From positions 4,464,001 through 4,528,000 of the forward strand of contig OY782765.1 of NCBI GenBank assembly GCA_963678275.1: 64,000 nt of DNA, given 5' to 3'. This document shows, piece after piece, positions 9,962 through 18,646 of the stretch. The number at the start of each line of letters is the position of its first letter. Position 1 is the first letter of the stretch. A model generated the notes under the pieces. It did no database searches and was not told where the DNA came from. It was given only the letters and a program-made list of their open reading frames with translations. The DNA comes from G963677445 sp963678275. GTDB lineage: Bacteria > Bacteroidota > Ignavibacteria > Ignavibacteriales > Melioribacteraceae. The position numbers and the translations under genes were made by a program.

Positions 9962-11050
9962 ATGAATAACAGCGATAACCGATATAAAAGCCGTCTGTTC
10001 TGGATTTTGCAGGCAATCGGCTGGTCTTTATATGGTGTAATAGACTCCTATCTTAAATTTATGGATGGAGGCACCAGCTTCAAGTTTATACTTGGCAGCC
10101 TTATTACCTACTCAACAGGTATTATTATCAGTCTTTTTCTCAGGATAATTTACCGCCGTTTTGATGTTTCCGACCGTTCCATTTTTTATCTTTTTCTGAT
10201 AATATTCGGAATTTCTTTGCCGGCCGGAATATGCTGGATAGTATTCGATCACCTTTTCAGCATACCTCTTTGGGGATATGAGTTGATGGTCCGTACAATA
10301 TCCAATATCTCAGGCACTGAATTCCTGAGCGCTGTCTTTTATTATTCAACTATCCTTATTGCCTGGAGCAGCTTATATTTTGGAATTAAAAACACTATAG
10401 AATGGCAGATTTCCAAAGACAAAATTGAAAAAACAAAATTGTTGCTGGAAGTTTCACAATTAAAAATGCTCAGGTACCAGCTAAATCCTCATTTCCTTTT
10501 TAATTCCCTCAGTTCTCTTCGCGGCCTGATAAGGGAGGACAGGGCCGCCGCCGAAAAAATGCTTTCAAGAATTTCAGAATTTCTTCGCTTTTCCCTGGTA
10601 AACAGGAAAAATGAGGAGGTGCCTCTTCAGGAGGAGCTGGAAAGTATCAGAAGTTATTCCGATATAGAAAAAGTAAGATTCGGCGACAAGCTCGAAGTTA
10701 CCTACGATATTGATCCCCTGGCTGAAGATTTTCCTGTTCCGGCCCTGATTTTATATCCGCTGGTTGAAAACGCGATTAAATATGGTATGGACACAAGTGC
10801 TATGCCCCTCAGAATTATAATAAGCGCCGAAGTGGATAGAGGGAGTTTAAAAATCAGTGTTATCAACAGTGGGAAATGGATAGATGATAATGATGAAAAA
10901 ACGGGAACCGGGACCGGAATTACCAATATTAAAAAAAGGCTTGGTCATCTTTACCCGGAAGAACATTATTTCGGGTTTAAAAAAGAGGATGACAGAGTGA
11001 TTGCTGAAATTGAATTAAAAAGGGACCTGGAGAAGGAAACATGGCAGTGA
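9962..11050 (+). CDS. LytS/YehU-type sensor histidine kinase
   Basis: The 362-aa product starts at ATG 9962; the upstream in-frame TTG 9950 has no ribosome site. Four hydrophobic segments occupy roughly residues 10-150. A His_kinase (PF06580-type) motif follows, LNPHFLFNSLSSLR with H177, and a shortened HATPase_c (LVENAIKYG, GTGTGITNIKKRL). This family signals through LytTR response regulators, and exactly such a regulator begins inside the last codons (10-nt overlap at 11041), so the two are translationally coupled. The membrane helices presumably sense an envelope or small-molecule cue that cannot be deduced here. Confidence 0.93.
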   Translation: MNNSDNRYKSRLFWILQAIGWSLYGVIDSYLKFMDGGTSFKFILGSLITYSTGIIISLFLRIIYRRFDVSDRSIFYLFLIIFGISLPAGICWIVFDHLFSIPLWGYELMVRTISNISGTEFLSAVFYYSTILIAWSSLYFGIKNTIEWQISKDKIEKTKLLLEVSQLKMLRYQLNPHFLFNSLSSLRGLIREDRAAAEKMLSRISEFLRFSLVNRKNEEVPLQEELESIRSYSDIEKVRFGDKLEVTYDIDPLAEDFPVPALILYPLVENAIKYGMDTSAMPLRIIISAEVDRGSLKISVINSGKWIDDNDEKTGTGTGITNIKKRLGHLYPEEHYFGFKKEDDRVIAEIELKRDLEKETWQ

Positions 11051-11766
11051 AGTTTAACGCGTTAATTGTTGATGACGAACCCCTCGCGAGAAAAGACCTG
11101 AAGGCGCTTCTTTCAGGATTTGAAAATGTAATAGTAACAGCGGAAGCAAATAACCTTACCGAAGCGAAAAAAGCCATAAATGAAACTGATCCCGATCTTA
11201 TTTTTCTCGATATAAAGATGCCGGGCGAATCAGGTTTCGATCTACTGAGGCTGGAAAATATAAGAGGAAAAATAATTTTTGTAACCGCGTTTGATGAATA
11301 TGCGATCAGGGCTTTTGAGGTGAACGCGCGGGATTATCTTCTCAAACCGGTTTCTGAAGAAAGACTCAGGATTGCTATCGACAGGCTGGAAGAAAAAGAT
11401 GATGAAACCGCTCAGCCGAAAAAAAAACTGCTCTATGATGACCGGGTTTATATACTAATGAATAACCAGTACCAGTTTGTTAAAATAAGTGGTATCCGGC
11501 TAATCAGCGCCTCTGACGATTATACGGAAATAACAACTATCGACGGTATTTCAAGACTCACCCAAAAATCTATGAATGAGTGGGAATCGCGGCTGCCCGG
11601 AAATCACTTTGCCCGAATACACCGCTCGACAATTGTTAATCTGAATGAAATAATAAAAATTGAACCCTGGTTTAATAATGCTTCGAGGGTTTACCTTCAG
11701 GATCTTGAAAAACCGCTTGTGATGAGCCGCAGATATTCAGCCAGGATAAAAGAAATTTATGGCTGA
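11041..11766 (+). CDS. LytTR-family response regulator
   Basis: This 241-aa protein has an N-terminal receiver (residues 5-120, acidic pair DDE near the start, phosphoacceptor D57 in FLDIKMPG, conserved T in VTAFDEYA and K in LLKPVS). A C-terminal LytTR DNA-binding domain follows (about 138-238, with the hallmark HFARIHRSTIVNLNEI). It is the partner of the overlapping LytS-like kinase. On phosphorylation it is expected to bind paired direct repeats upstream of target genes; the targets cannot be inferred. The gene ends in a convergent junction with the minus-strand fluoride operon. Confidence 0.95.
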   Translation: MAVKFNALIVDDEPLARKDLKALLSGFENVIVTAEANNLTEAKKAINETDPDLIFLDIKMPGESGFDLLRLENIRGKIIFVTAFDEYAIRAFEVNARDYLLKPVSEERLRIAIDRLEEKDDETAQPKKKLLYDDRVYILMNNQYQFVKISGIRLISASDDYTEITTIDGISRLTQKSMNEWESRLPGNHFARIHRSTIVNLNEIIKIEPWFNNASRVYLQDLEKPLVMSRRYSARIKEIYG

Positions 11767-11811
11767 AATCAAAATGGAGGTTGTGTTTACCCGAGAAGAA
11801 GAGCCTCCTGA

Positions 11812-12093
11812 TTATCCTATTTCAAGTCCCTCGATACTGGTGTTTTCAACCTCCTCGCGCAATTCCTTTTTTAATTTTTCAGGAAGGCTGTTCCAGTGTA
11901 AATTCATTATCGCCCCCTGGAGAGCATAAACCATCAGCATACTGACCGGATAACCATTGATCTTCAGGATATGAAAAATTTTCACCGGTCCATACCTGCT
12001 GATATCATTCCGTGTAAAAACACCTATCTCATTCAGCATTTTCGCCGATGACTTACCAATATTTTTCAACTCCGAAAGATCAGATTTTTCCAT
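11812..12093 (-). CDS. TfoX C-terminal domain protein
   Basis: The 93-aa protein matches the stand-alone TfoX_C domain (PF04994): LKNIGKSSAKMLNEIGVFTR, then YALQGAIMNLHWNSLP. This helix-hairpin-helix-like domain occurs alone or fused to the competence regulator TfoX, and its biochemical role as a single domain is not established. The ATG overlaps the stop of the upstream SDR gene (TAATG), which indicates translational coupling in the operon. Confidence 0.85.
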   Translation of the reverse strand: MEKSDLSELKNIGKSSAKMLNEIGVFTRNDISRYGPVKIFHILKINGYPVSMLMVYALQGAIMNLHWNSLPEKLKKELREEVENTSIEGLEIG

Positions 12094-12866
12094 TATTTAC
12101 CTTTCAGCGCCGGATTATTTTTTCCCATAAAAAAAATCATCGTTTTTCGGCTTAAAATTTTATCGGCGAACCATGTCAAAAACCTTACTTTTCTGCCGGT
12201 GATAAAGGATGGTTTTTTTCTTCTTTTCAATTCTTTCATTGTTTCCGCAACCACCTTTTCAGCCGTGTAACCCGCTCCCCTGATTATTTGCTGTTCCTTA
12301 TCACCGAGAGCTCTCTTATGAAAATCTGTAAAAGTAAGGCCCGGCATTGGAGCGGTAATATAAACGTCTTTTTCACGGAATTCATACCAGAGTGATTCGG
12401 TAAATATGGTTACAAATCCTTTTGTGCCGGAATAAACAGCTCCGCCGGGATAAGCAAGCCGGGAAAGAGCCGAGGATACATTCACCAGCGCGTCTCCCTC
12501 TCCCGCGTTTTGAAGGAACACGTAGGATAATCTGACAAGGACATTTATATTAAGCGCGATAATATTTTCGTGGATATCAATCGGCAGCCCGGTGAAACCT
12601 GAATGAATCGAATAACCGGCATTATTCACCAGAAGGTTGTACCTGTTTTCCGCTAAATGTTTTTCCACCTTTTCAAGAGTATCTTTCTCTGTCAGGTCAC
12701 CGGTTAGATAGCTGAACCGGCTTCCAAGTTCATTTTTAATATTCTTAAGTTTTTCCTCACTCCTCGCTATGCCGGTAATTTTATATCCCTCTTCAGCGAG
12801 TCTGAGCGCAAATGCTTTACCTATTCCTCCGCTTGCGCCGGTAATAAACGCTCTTTTTCTTGTCAT
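12093..12866 (-). CDS. Short-chain dehydrogenase/reductase
   Basis: The 257-aa classical SDR has the N-terminal nucleotide-binding motif TGASGGIG, the NNAG motif, catalytic Ser in VNVSSALS and the YSGTK catalytic Tyr/Lys pair. The Arg after the second strand (IARSEEK) favours NADP(H). The C-terminal region is basic (SFITGRKVRFLTWFADKIL), as in the DltE/YqjQ-like subgroup that may associate with membranes or lipids. The substrate is unknown. It lies between DUF190 (48 nt upstream) and TfoX_C (1-nt overlap) in the minus-strand operon that starts with crcB. A functional link to fluoride is not evident. Confidence 0.9.
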   Translation of the reverse strand: MTRKRAFITGASGGIGKAFALRLAEEGYKITGIARSEEKLKNIKNELGSRFSYLTGDLTEKDTLEKVEKHLAENRYNLLVNNAGYSIHSGFTGLPIDIHENIIALNINVLVRLSYVFLQNAGEGDALVNVSSALSRLAYPGGAVYSGTKGFVTIFTESLWYEFREKDVYITAPMPGLTFTDFHKRALGDKEQQIIRGAGYTAEKVVAETMKELKRRKKPSFITGRKVRFLTWFADKILSRKTMIFFMGKNNPALKGK

Positions 12867-12914
12867 AACTCTTTCAGCCTTTTCGTCACGATGAATAAAT
12901 CATTATTTGTTATT

Positions 12915-13259
12915 TTATTCATTATGATCTTTTGTTCTGTAGAATCTGACTTCAACTTTTTCTACCGTCGCTAGTCCCTCAATAATTACATCATCAACAA
13001 TCGGCAGAAATTCCTCAATTTTTTCGAGTGTGTCGACAATCTCAATTACCACAGGCAGATTATCCGAGAGAGTCAGTATCTTGGTGGTGTGAATTCTGCT
13101 CTGCGTACCATAGCCCTCCATACCTCTGAGAACCGTGGCTCCCGCCAGTCCCGATTCTTTCGCCTTCAAAACTATCCATTCATAAAGGGGCTTTCCTTCA
13201 TACCTGTCCCGTTCCCCTATATAAATTCTGAGAAGATGACCCTGTTTTGGTAAAATCAT
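12915..13259 (-). CDS. DUF190 (PII-like) protein
   Basis: The 114-aa protein fits DUF190 (PF02641), a small PII-like fold: LRIYIGERDRYEGKPLYEWI, ATVLRGMEGYG and VVIEIVDT. Members are commonly encoded beside CrcB fluoride channels and are thought to regulate or assist them. Here it starts 14 nt after the crcB stop, so cotranscription is very likely. Cytoplasmic; its ligand is not known. Confidence 0.92.
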   Translation of the reverse strand: MILPKQGHLLRIYIGERDRYEGKPLYEWIVLKAKESGLAGATVLRGMEGYGTQSRIHTTKILTLSDNLPVVIEIVDTLEKIEEFLPIVDDVIIEGLATVEKVEVRFYRTKDHNE

Positions 13260-13273
13260 ATTAACCTCTCAAT

Positions 13274-13645
13274 TTATTTGGAAAGAGAAAATCCCAGCCA
13301 GACACCGCCAAATCCGATAATTACATGCAGCAGAAAATTTAATCCCGCGGTAAACATCTGACCATCCCGGGCAAATTTAAATATTTCGAGTCCGAATGTT
13401 GAAAAAGTAGTAAACCCGCCGAGAAATCCGATAAAAACAAACATTCTTAATTCAGGTGAAAATAGCTGCCGGTTTTCAGATAATCCGGCAAGATAGCCTA
13501 TAAGAAAACACCCGAGAATATTTACCGTGAGTGTTCCGAGAGGAAAAAGAGCTTTGCTGAACATTCGCTGCATTAAAACCGATGTGCCATATCTTAATAC
13601 TGAACCGGCAGCTCCGCCAAGTCCGATTATAAGAATTTTAATCAT
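13274..13645 (-). CDS. crcB: Fluoride channel CrcB/Fluc
   Basis: The 123-aa protein has four hydrophobic segments, the N-terminal GGAAGSVLRYG motif, NILGCFLIGY and the family signature GFLGGFTTFSTF, whose polar track lines the pore. The length equals that of a typical Fluc subunit, which works as a dual-topology homodimer exporting fluoride passively. It is the first gene of a minus-strand operon with DUF190, SDR and TfoX_C. Unlike many crcB genes, no fluoride riboswitch was recognised in the 120 nt upstream; a GGAG lies about 6 nt before the ATG. Confidence 0.95.
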   Translation of the reverse strand: MIKILIIGLGGAAGSVLRYGTSVLMQRMFSKALFPLGTLTVNILGCFLIGYLAGLSENRQLFSPELRMFVFIGFLGGFTTFSTFGLEIFKFARDGQMFTAGLNFLLHVIIGFGGVWLGFSLSK

Positions 13646-14994
13646 TAGTATCTCCGTAATAATCCTGCCACAAATTTAACAAATAGAAAAGTGTTATGCT
13701 TCGGACGCGGCAGTTTAAAGAAAAGTCGGGCATTAATTAACATCCGTTTTTATCGCGTATCACAATGATGATAAGATAATCTTTCCCCTCTTATTCTTAG
13801 TTATCTCGTATGCCTGACGGCACACCTTGTCGTTTTCTTCAATTTCCTACCAGTGTTTTGACCCTGACGGGGCAATCTTATACAATAATTTTTTTGGTTC
13901 TATGTGAAATATAGTGGGTAATTGAATTTAAGCCAGTGACAAACCACTTCGATCACTGATAAAATTTTCTTTATTTCAAATACTTCCGGCTCTTTATTGT
14001 TAATATATCAGCATTGTAATATTTTTAAAATGATGCAATTCAAGAGCCATTTTATGCATCTCCTACAGAGATGTTTTTCAAATTATCTATAATATGCTAC
14101 AATAATGGAACCTCTACAAGGTTCTTTTTTATCTCATTTGCCTTGTAGAGGCAATGATTATTGTAGAAAATAGTCAATAAAACAACAACAATCCTTGTAG
14201 AGGATTCACAAACCAGCCCCGGATAAAGAACTCCCTTGTAAAATTCAGGTCGATCGAATATGATAATAATAGTACAGCATTCATACGAGCTGTCAGGCAA
14301 ATCATATTTTGGCACTTGTGTATCTGTCCATTTACGTCGATTTGATAGTCGGCTGTTTTTTCATTACCCACTGGTTTTCATATAGAACCATTTTTTTGTC
14401 CCGTCAGGGACATCATATTGGTAAAAAAGAGATAAGCAAAACATTCAGTGTGCCGTCAGGTACACCATATTTTGTCACCGGAGTATAATTGTAATCGGAA
14501 CAAAGCAAGTTATATATACCAGGTTGTGCAACAAAATTTTGCTCTTTTACATAGAATTTAACTGCTATCTGGATTATAATAGAACAGGCGCTCGTAACCG
14601 AATAAATCGCCGGAGAAAAATAAAGCTGAGTACGAGAACGAGGAAAGTTATTTTCTAAGTTTCCCTTTTGTTCCGGCTCTGCCTGCTTAAGGTATAATCA
14701 GACGGTAACGCAACTGGTAAAATTTACTTGATAATTTGCGCAAGTGCGCAATATTTACCTCTCCTTTGTAAAATTTACACAACTATAATAAAAGAAAGCC
14801 CGTTTATTAAATAACTTATAAGCTGGTATAATATTTGCTTAAAATATTATGGCTATTGATGATAAAGAGAAATGTTTTTGACTGATCGGTAATGAATTCG
14901 AATGGAAAAATAGCTGAATGGAGATGATTTTGCATTGTTTTTATCGCAAAAAATGAAGAATATTTAAGAGTGACTGATTTATTTGAGGTGTACC
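13646..14994. other. Gene-free repeat-rich stretch
   Basis: No credible coding region is present. The stretch contains the long inverted repeat at 13810-14470 and several CTACAAGG/CCTTGTAG half-sites. It also has a GAACCT-AGGTTC hairpin with a T6 run at 14108-14130 that would terminate plus-strand transcription. Short open frames here are made of repeat sequence. Confidence 0.6.
13810..14470. repeat. Long imperfect inverted repeat element
   Basis: The left arm 13810-13922 and the reverse complement of the right arm 14361-14470 share ordered blocks: CCTGACGGCACAC, then CCCTGACGGG, then GGTTCTAT-TGAAA, then AGTGGGTAAT. Spacing is about equal in each arm. The interior (about 440 bp) has several copies of CCTTGTAG or CTACAAGG. 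The same blocks recur at 32181-32376, 32720-32750, 19715-19735 and around 40680, so this is a dispersed family of palindromic intergenic repeats, similar in style to REP or MITE elements. It has no transposase of its own. Confidence 0.7.
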
Positions 14995-15186
14995 ATGGAA
15001 ATAACAATATCTTTACCGATACTGTTGCTGATCATTACAGCGACGGTTATAGTTACAGTAGTACTTTTTAGTATCCTTTTTGCCAGCAGGCGGGGAGAAA
15101 GCCAGTATTATGAAACAATCTTCCGCTTCAATGAGGAAGATATCATAGAAATGATTAAACGAAAAAGACAGTATCTGAACCGATAA
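14995..15186 (+). CDS. Small single-pass membrane protein
   Basis: ATG 14995 follows GAGGTG at 14985-14990 with good spacing; the TTG at 14983 is not needed. The 63-residue product has one strong transmembrane helix at about residues 4-28, a basic turn (SRRGES) and a charged cytoplasmic tail ending in KRKRQYLNR. It belongs to no family that I recognise. The ribosome site, the helix and the following terminator region support a real gene, although it stands alone between repeats and the convergent Spy-like gene. Confidence 0.6.
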   Translation: MEITISLPILLLIITATVIVTVVLFSILFASRRGESQYYETIFRFNEEDIIEMIKRKRQYLNR

Positions 15187-15201
15187 ACCGGTGTAGTATA
15201 T

Positions 15202-15229
15202 AAAAAACCCCGGCGTTAAAACCGGGGTT
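15202..15229 (-). terminator. Intrinsic terminator of the Spy-like gene
   Basis: AACCCCGG (15206-15213) pairs with CCGGGGTT (15222-15229) around an 8-nt loop. On the minus strand the stem is followed by a run of six to seven U. It sits 43 nt beyond the stop of the minus-strand gene and may also stop the convergent small gene. Confidence 0.85.
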
Positions 15230-15271
15230 CAGTGGGGATCATTTACGCGGCTTAGTAAGTCCGCATAATTT

Positions 15272-15772
15272 TTAGAATCTGTTACAGGGTCCGAGGCCCA
15301 TACCCTGGCCTCTTCCACCTTTCCTTCCGGGGCCAAAGTTACCTTTTCTTCCTTTGCCGCCCATAAATCCGCCGTATCCTTTTTTCCATTCTTTCTTTTG
15401 GTCAGCGTCGAGCATATTATAAATATCCATCCAGAGCGCAAGTTTCGCCTGTTTCATTTCGGCCTTAATTGAAGACATTTCATCGGTGAGTTCTTTTAAT
15501 TTACCTGCGTCAACACCATCGGCTGTCATAACTTTTGCCATCTCAAGACGCGCAAGTTCGAGCTGATTTTGAAATTTGAGCATTTTTTCCCTGTGTTCAA
15601 GGTGTTTCAGATCAAATTCTGACTGCTGCGCGTCGGTTAACTCCAATTTATCGAGAAACATCATTTTGCCCGGTCCCGGCTGGCCTGTCGCGCAAGGGCC
15701 CAAACCTCTCTGTGCGAAAATTGCTCCTGTTGAAATCATAAGCGCGAGGGTGAATATTGCTAAACGTTTCAT
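15272..15772 (-). CDS. Spy/CpxP-like periplasmic protein
   Basis: The start is ATG 15772, preceded by AGGAG; a longer frame to 15841 begins inside the leader and lacks a signal sequence. The 166-aa product has a signal peptide (MKRLAIFTLALMISTGAIFA). A helical core follows with LELTDAQQSEFDLKHLEHR and two further amphipathic helices, as in the LTxxQ/Spy and metal-resistance (PF13801-like) periplasmic proteins. The tail is rich in Gly, Lys and Arg (GGKGRKGNFGPGRKGGRGQG), which is unusual and might bind acidic partners. In enterobacteria such proteins are chaperones or Cpx modulators; here the role is inferred only. Confidence 0.75.
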   Translation of the reverse strand: MKRLAIFTLALMISTGAIFAQRGLGPCATGQPGPGKMMFLDKLELTDAQQSEFDLKHLEHREKMLKFQNQLELARLEMAKVMTADGVDAGKLKELTDEMSSIKAEMKQAKLALWMDIYNMLDADQKKEWKKGYGGFMGGKGRKGNFGPGRKGGRGQGMGLGPCNRF

Positions 15773-15971
15773 TTTATTACTCCTTTTATTTAACTTTTTA
15801 AGTAAATTCTGTTTTCGCTTATTGGACACACCTCTCCCCAAAGAAGGTTTAAATATTTCTTAATTATTTTTTGTTATCCGGGAAAAGCAACCGTAAGTGA
15901 CCTGATTTTTTTCCAAAACCTGTGATATTAAAGGCTGCACAAACCACAATCCATAGGGAATAAGAATAATC

Positions 15972-16067
15972 AGGCTCTTATCACTACGCTAACGTTAACG
16001 TGGTGAGGATAATCCAGCGCGCAAACCTTATCATAAAGCCCGTCAATATTATGTTGTCGATAGTCAG
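15972..16067. repeat. 96-bp dispersed repeat, copy 1
   Basis: Begins AGGCTCTTATCACTACGCTA and matches 24001-24096 over its whole length without gaps, with scattered substitutions. Both copies are intergenic; each has AACG-TAACGTGGTGAGGAT or a close variant in the centre. Confidence 0.7.
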
Positions 16068-16200
16068 TCGAGATACTAAAGCCAGAAATCTCTTTCTGTT
16101 CTGACTATTTCAGGTGAGTTCTGAATAAGATTTTCCTTTAAAATGTTTTACTCGTTTCAAATTAAGTAGGGGATATTTCCGAAAAAAATTCGACTATATA

Positions 16201-16378
16201 AATCCGGAAGGGATGACAGGATTATAGAAATTAAATCAATCAAAAACATTATCAAATCCTGAAAGGATGAAATATAAACAGGTCAGAGGAATTGTAATCA
16301 ATAGGAATTATATCACCCCTGCCGGGGTTTTTGAATGTTTTATCCTTCTGATCTATAATCATTTCATCCCCCGGGATT
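16201..16378. mobile_element. MITE-like element with terminal inverted repeats
   Basis: The left end, AATCCGGAAGGGATGACAGG continuing into ATTATAGA, matches the reverse complement of the right end, AATCCCGGGGGATGAAATG then ATTATAGA. This gives roughly 27-bp inverted ends on a 178-bp non-coding element. An internal partial copy (AAATCCTGAAAGGATGAAAT) lies at 16253-16272. No transposase is present, so it would be moved or amplified in trans. Confidence 0.55.
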
Positions 16379-16498
16379 AAAAAAATAAATTGGCATTAAA
16401 GGTAAATTCAAGATAAGATTACCAAAAAAAGCTATCCTGTGACGGAGTGGATTTCGGTCAGACTGCCGGAAAAAAATGTGCCCTGTGAAAGAGGGGAA

Positions 16499-18646
16499 TC
16501 AGAAAGCCTCTCCGATACCGAGATGAAATTCGAGTGTTTCGCTAAACAAACGCTTTTTAAAGAAGCTCCTTCTGTCATCGGGATCATAAAGTTTAAATCC
16601 GAAATCAATTCGGATAGGGGCGAAATCGGAATAATATCTTAATCCAATGCCCCCTCCGACAGCAATTTTATCGAAACTGAACTCTGAGATATTCCCCCAT
16701 GTATTTCCATAATCAATAAAAGCCGCGCCGCCGAATTTACCAATTATACGGTTTCTTGTTTCAACCGAACCCTCGACCATAAAAAATCCGCCCGGAGTCA
16801 GGCCCCTGAATACTTCATTAAGGTCGGCGTCCGAAACATTGCCCAGGTTCAGATCAGGCACAAGCTGCCTGGTTTTCCAGCCCCTGTTTGAGTTGCTTCC
16901 CCCGGCGTAAAAACGCTGGTTGGCAGGTATATCTTTTTCATTCCCTTTATATGTAAATATATTGCCTATTTTTAATTTTAATCCGAACGCTGATGTTTTC
17001 TGGCTGTATACAGGCAGATAAGCGCTGGTATTAAAAAGCAGCTTTACGTACATCGGACTGTCGAATTCAGTTCCCGTGGCTTTGCTCACAAGCCAGGTTA
17101 TCGCGTTTCCGTCATCCAGGTTCAGAGAAAGTGAATATCCGCGGGTGGGGAAAAGAAAGTCATCAGTTTTTTTTGCTTTCAGATCAAAACCGAGTATGGC
17201 GTTCGTACTCCTGGTACGATAGTTTATAGAATCGGCTTTAACTATTCTTGTCGCGTTTACCCTGGCCGAATCAAGGCTGTAACCATTTAAGTTTGCCAGA
17301 AAAATAGAATATCCGTCTATCAGGTATGGATCCTGATAATTGTATTCCGAAAGCTCCCAGTTAAAAGAGAGGCTGAATGAATTAAAATAAGTGATCCTCG
17401 GCAGCTCAAAATCGAGAGTCAGTTTTGTACCATAGATTGTGGCGTTATATTCATCCTTTCTTTTCTGAAGTGTAACGTAAGATTCCCACCTGGTATTTAT
17501 CAGCTCACCGAAAAGAAAAGGCTGCTGGATGGCGACACGCGCGTCGGTATAACCAAAAATACTGGTGTCGCTGATGGAAAAATTGCTGATAAAATCCTGT
17601 ATATCCTCAGATGCGGCTGAAGTATTAAGTGAAAGTTTACGCGCGTCGCCAAGAAAGTTTTTTCGGGCGAACCCGATGCCAAAACCGAAGTTCAGAGCGT
17701 TATTTTCGTTATTCAGAATAAGCTCGGGAGATACCTCATTCAATAATCCGACATCGGCTGAAATCATCATCGGGACCCTGTCGGCGGAAGTATCGGCGAC
17801 AACGCTGTTCACCAGAACAGATCTGAAAAGATTTGTACGGTATAACCTGACCTGGGCTTTGCGCGCGTTAAAATAGCTATAGTATGTATCTTTTTTTATT
17901 CCGGCAATATCTTTAAGGAGATCTTCTTCAACAAGATTGCGCCCTACTCCCGTTTTTTGAACCCGGACGTCATTTATCCAGTATCTGTAGCCTGTTTTAA
18001 AATTCAGCGCGAGATCGACTTTGTTGAGCATCGTATCAATTGTAACCTGCGGAATATCATTAGAAACCAGCATATAACCGTGATCTTTAAGCTGGCCGCT
18101 GACATTCAGAATTGTCTCTTCAACCTTATTTCGGCCATAACGCATCGTAGAGTCAATGGAGATAATGTTCCGGATAATATTTTCTCTTACATATCCATCA
18201 ATGTTATTAAGCCCGCTTATGGAAATATCTCTGAAAAATGAGGGATCTCCTTCGGTAATCTTAAACACAAGCTTTACCGTATTATCCAGCGTGTCAACTA
18301 CATGTTCCGCGTCAATAACCGCCTCAAAAAAGCCCCTGTCGAAATAAAATTTTCTTATCGAATTGATATCATTCGGAACCAGGAGAACATCAAAATACAC
18401 AGGCGGTTCACCAAACCAGGTATATTTATCGAGAAACTGAATAAACCATCCGGGCGACTCGGCTGATAAAATTATGCTTTCAAGATCGGAGGAAGGAATT
18501 GATTCATTCCCCTCAAAGCTTATTTCGGTGAGTTCATAATCTTTCAAATCCTGGGCTACATACGACGCGGAAAATATTATTATCAGCGCGAAAGTCAGCC
18601 TGAGAAGATTAAAAGTATTTTTTATATAAAAATGGTCTTTTTTCAA
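16499..18646 (-). CDS. Omp85-superfamily outer membrane protein (BamA/TamA-like)
   Basis: The 715-aa product has a signal peptide (about residues 13-31) and several POTRA-like modules to about residue 300 (ITEGDPSFFRDISISGLNNI, for example). A C-terminal 16-strand-type barrel follows, with the surface-antigen features FYAGGSNSNRGWKTRQL and IDFGFKLYDP, and the last residue is Phe as in barrel substrates. It resembles a BamA or TamA homologue that inserts or exports proteins at the outer membrane. The essential BamA may be a different gene. It starts at TTG 18646, overlapping the TGA of the upstream gene as TTGA; no in-frame ATG exists near the N-terminus, so this coupled TTG start is the best choice. 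Confidence 0.88.
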   Translation of the reverse strand: MKKDHFYIKNTFNLLRLTFALIIIFSASYVAQDLKDYELTEISFEGNESIPSSDLESIILSAESPGWFIQFLDKYTWFGEPPVYFDVLLVPNDINSIRKFYFDRGFFEAVIDAEHVVDTLDNTVKLVFKITEGDPSFFRDISISGLNNIDGYVRENIIRNIISIDSTMRYGRNKVEETILNVSGQLKDHGYMLVSNDIPQVTIDTMLNKVDLALNFKTGYRYWINDVRVQKTGVGRNLVEEDLLKDIAGIKKDTYYSYFNARKAQVRLYRTNLFRSVLVNSVVADTSADRVPMMISADVGLLNEVSPELILNNENNALNFGFGIGFARKNFLGDARKLSLNTSAASEDIQDFISNFSISDTSIFGYTDARVAIQQPFLFGELINTRWESYVTLQKRKDEYNATIYGTKLTLDFELPRITYFNSFSLSFNWELSEYNYQDPYLIDGYSIFLANLNGYSLDSARVNATRIVKADSINYRTRSTNAILGFDLKAKKTDDFLFPTRGYSLSLNLDDGNAITWLVSKATGTEFDSPMYVKLLFNTSAYLPVYSQKTSAFGLKLKIGNIFTYKGNEKDIPANQRFYAGGSNSNRGWKTRQLVPDLNLGNVSDADLNEVFRGLTPGGFFMVEGSVETRNRIIGKFGGAAFIDYGNTWGNISEFSFDKIAVGGGIGLRYYSDFAPIRIDFGFKLYDPDDRRSFFKKRLFSETLEFHLGIGEAF

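Larger units (their letters stand above)
15773..16498. other. Intergenic region with two repeat elements
   Basis: No coding region is supported. It carries a 96-bp repeat at 15972-16067 (second copy 24001-24096) and a MITE-like element at 16201-16378. Confidence 0.6.

Noticed and set aside
13646..13760. Fluoride riboswitch before crcB
   Set aside because: The conserved GGNGAUGG...CCNNAAC pattern was not found in the 120 nt upstream.
14097..14371. Short open frames on the minus strand in the repeat region
   Set aside because: They consist of the dispersed repeat blocks and share no protein features.
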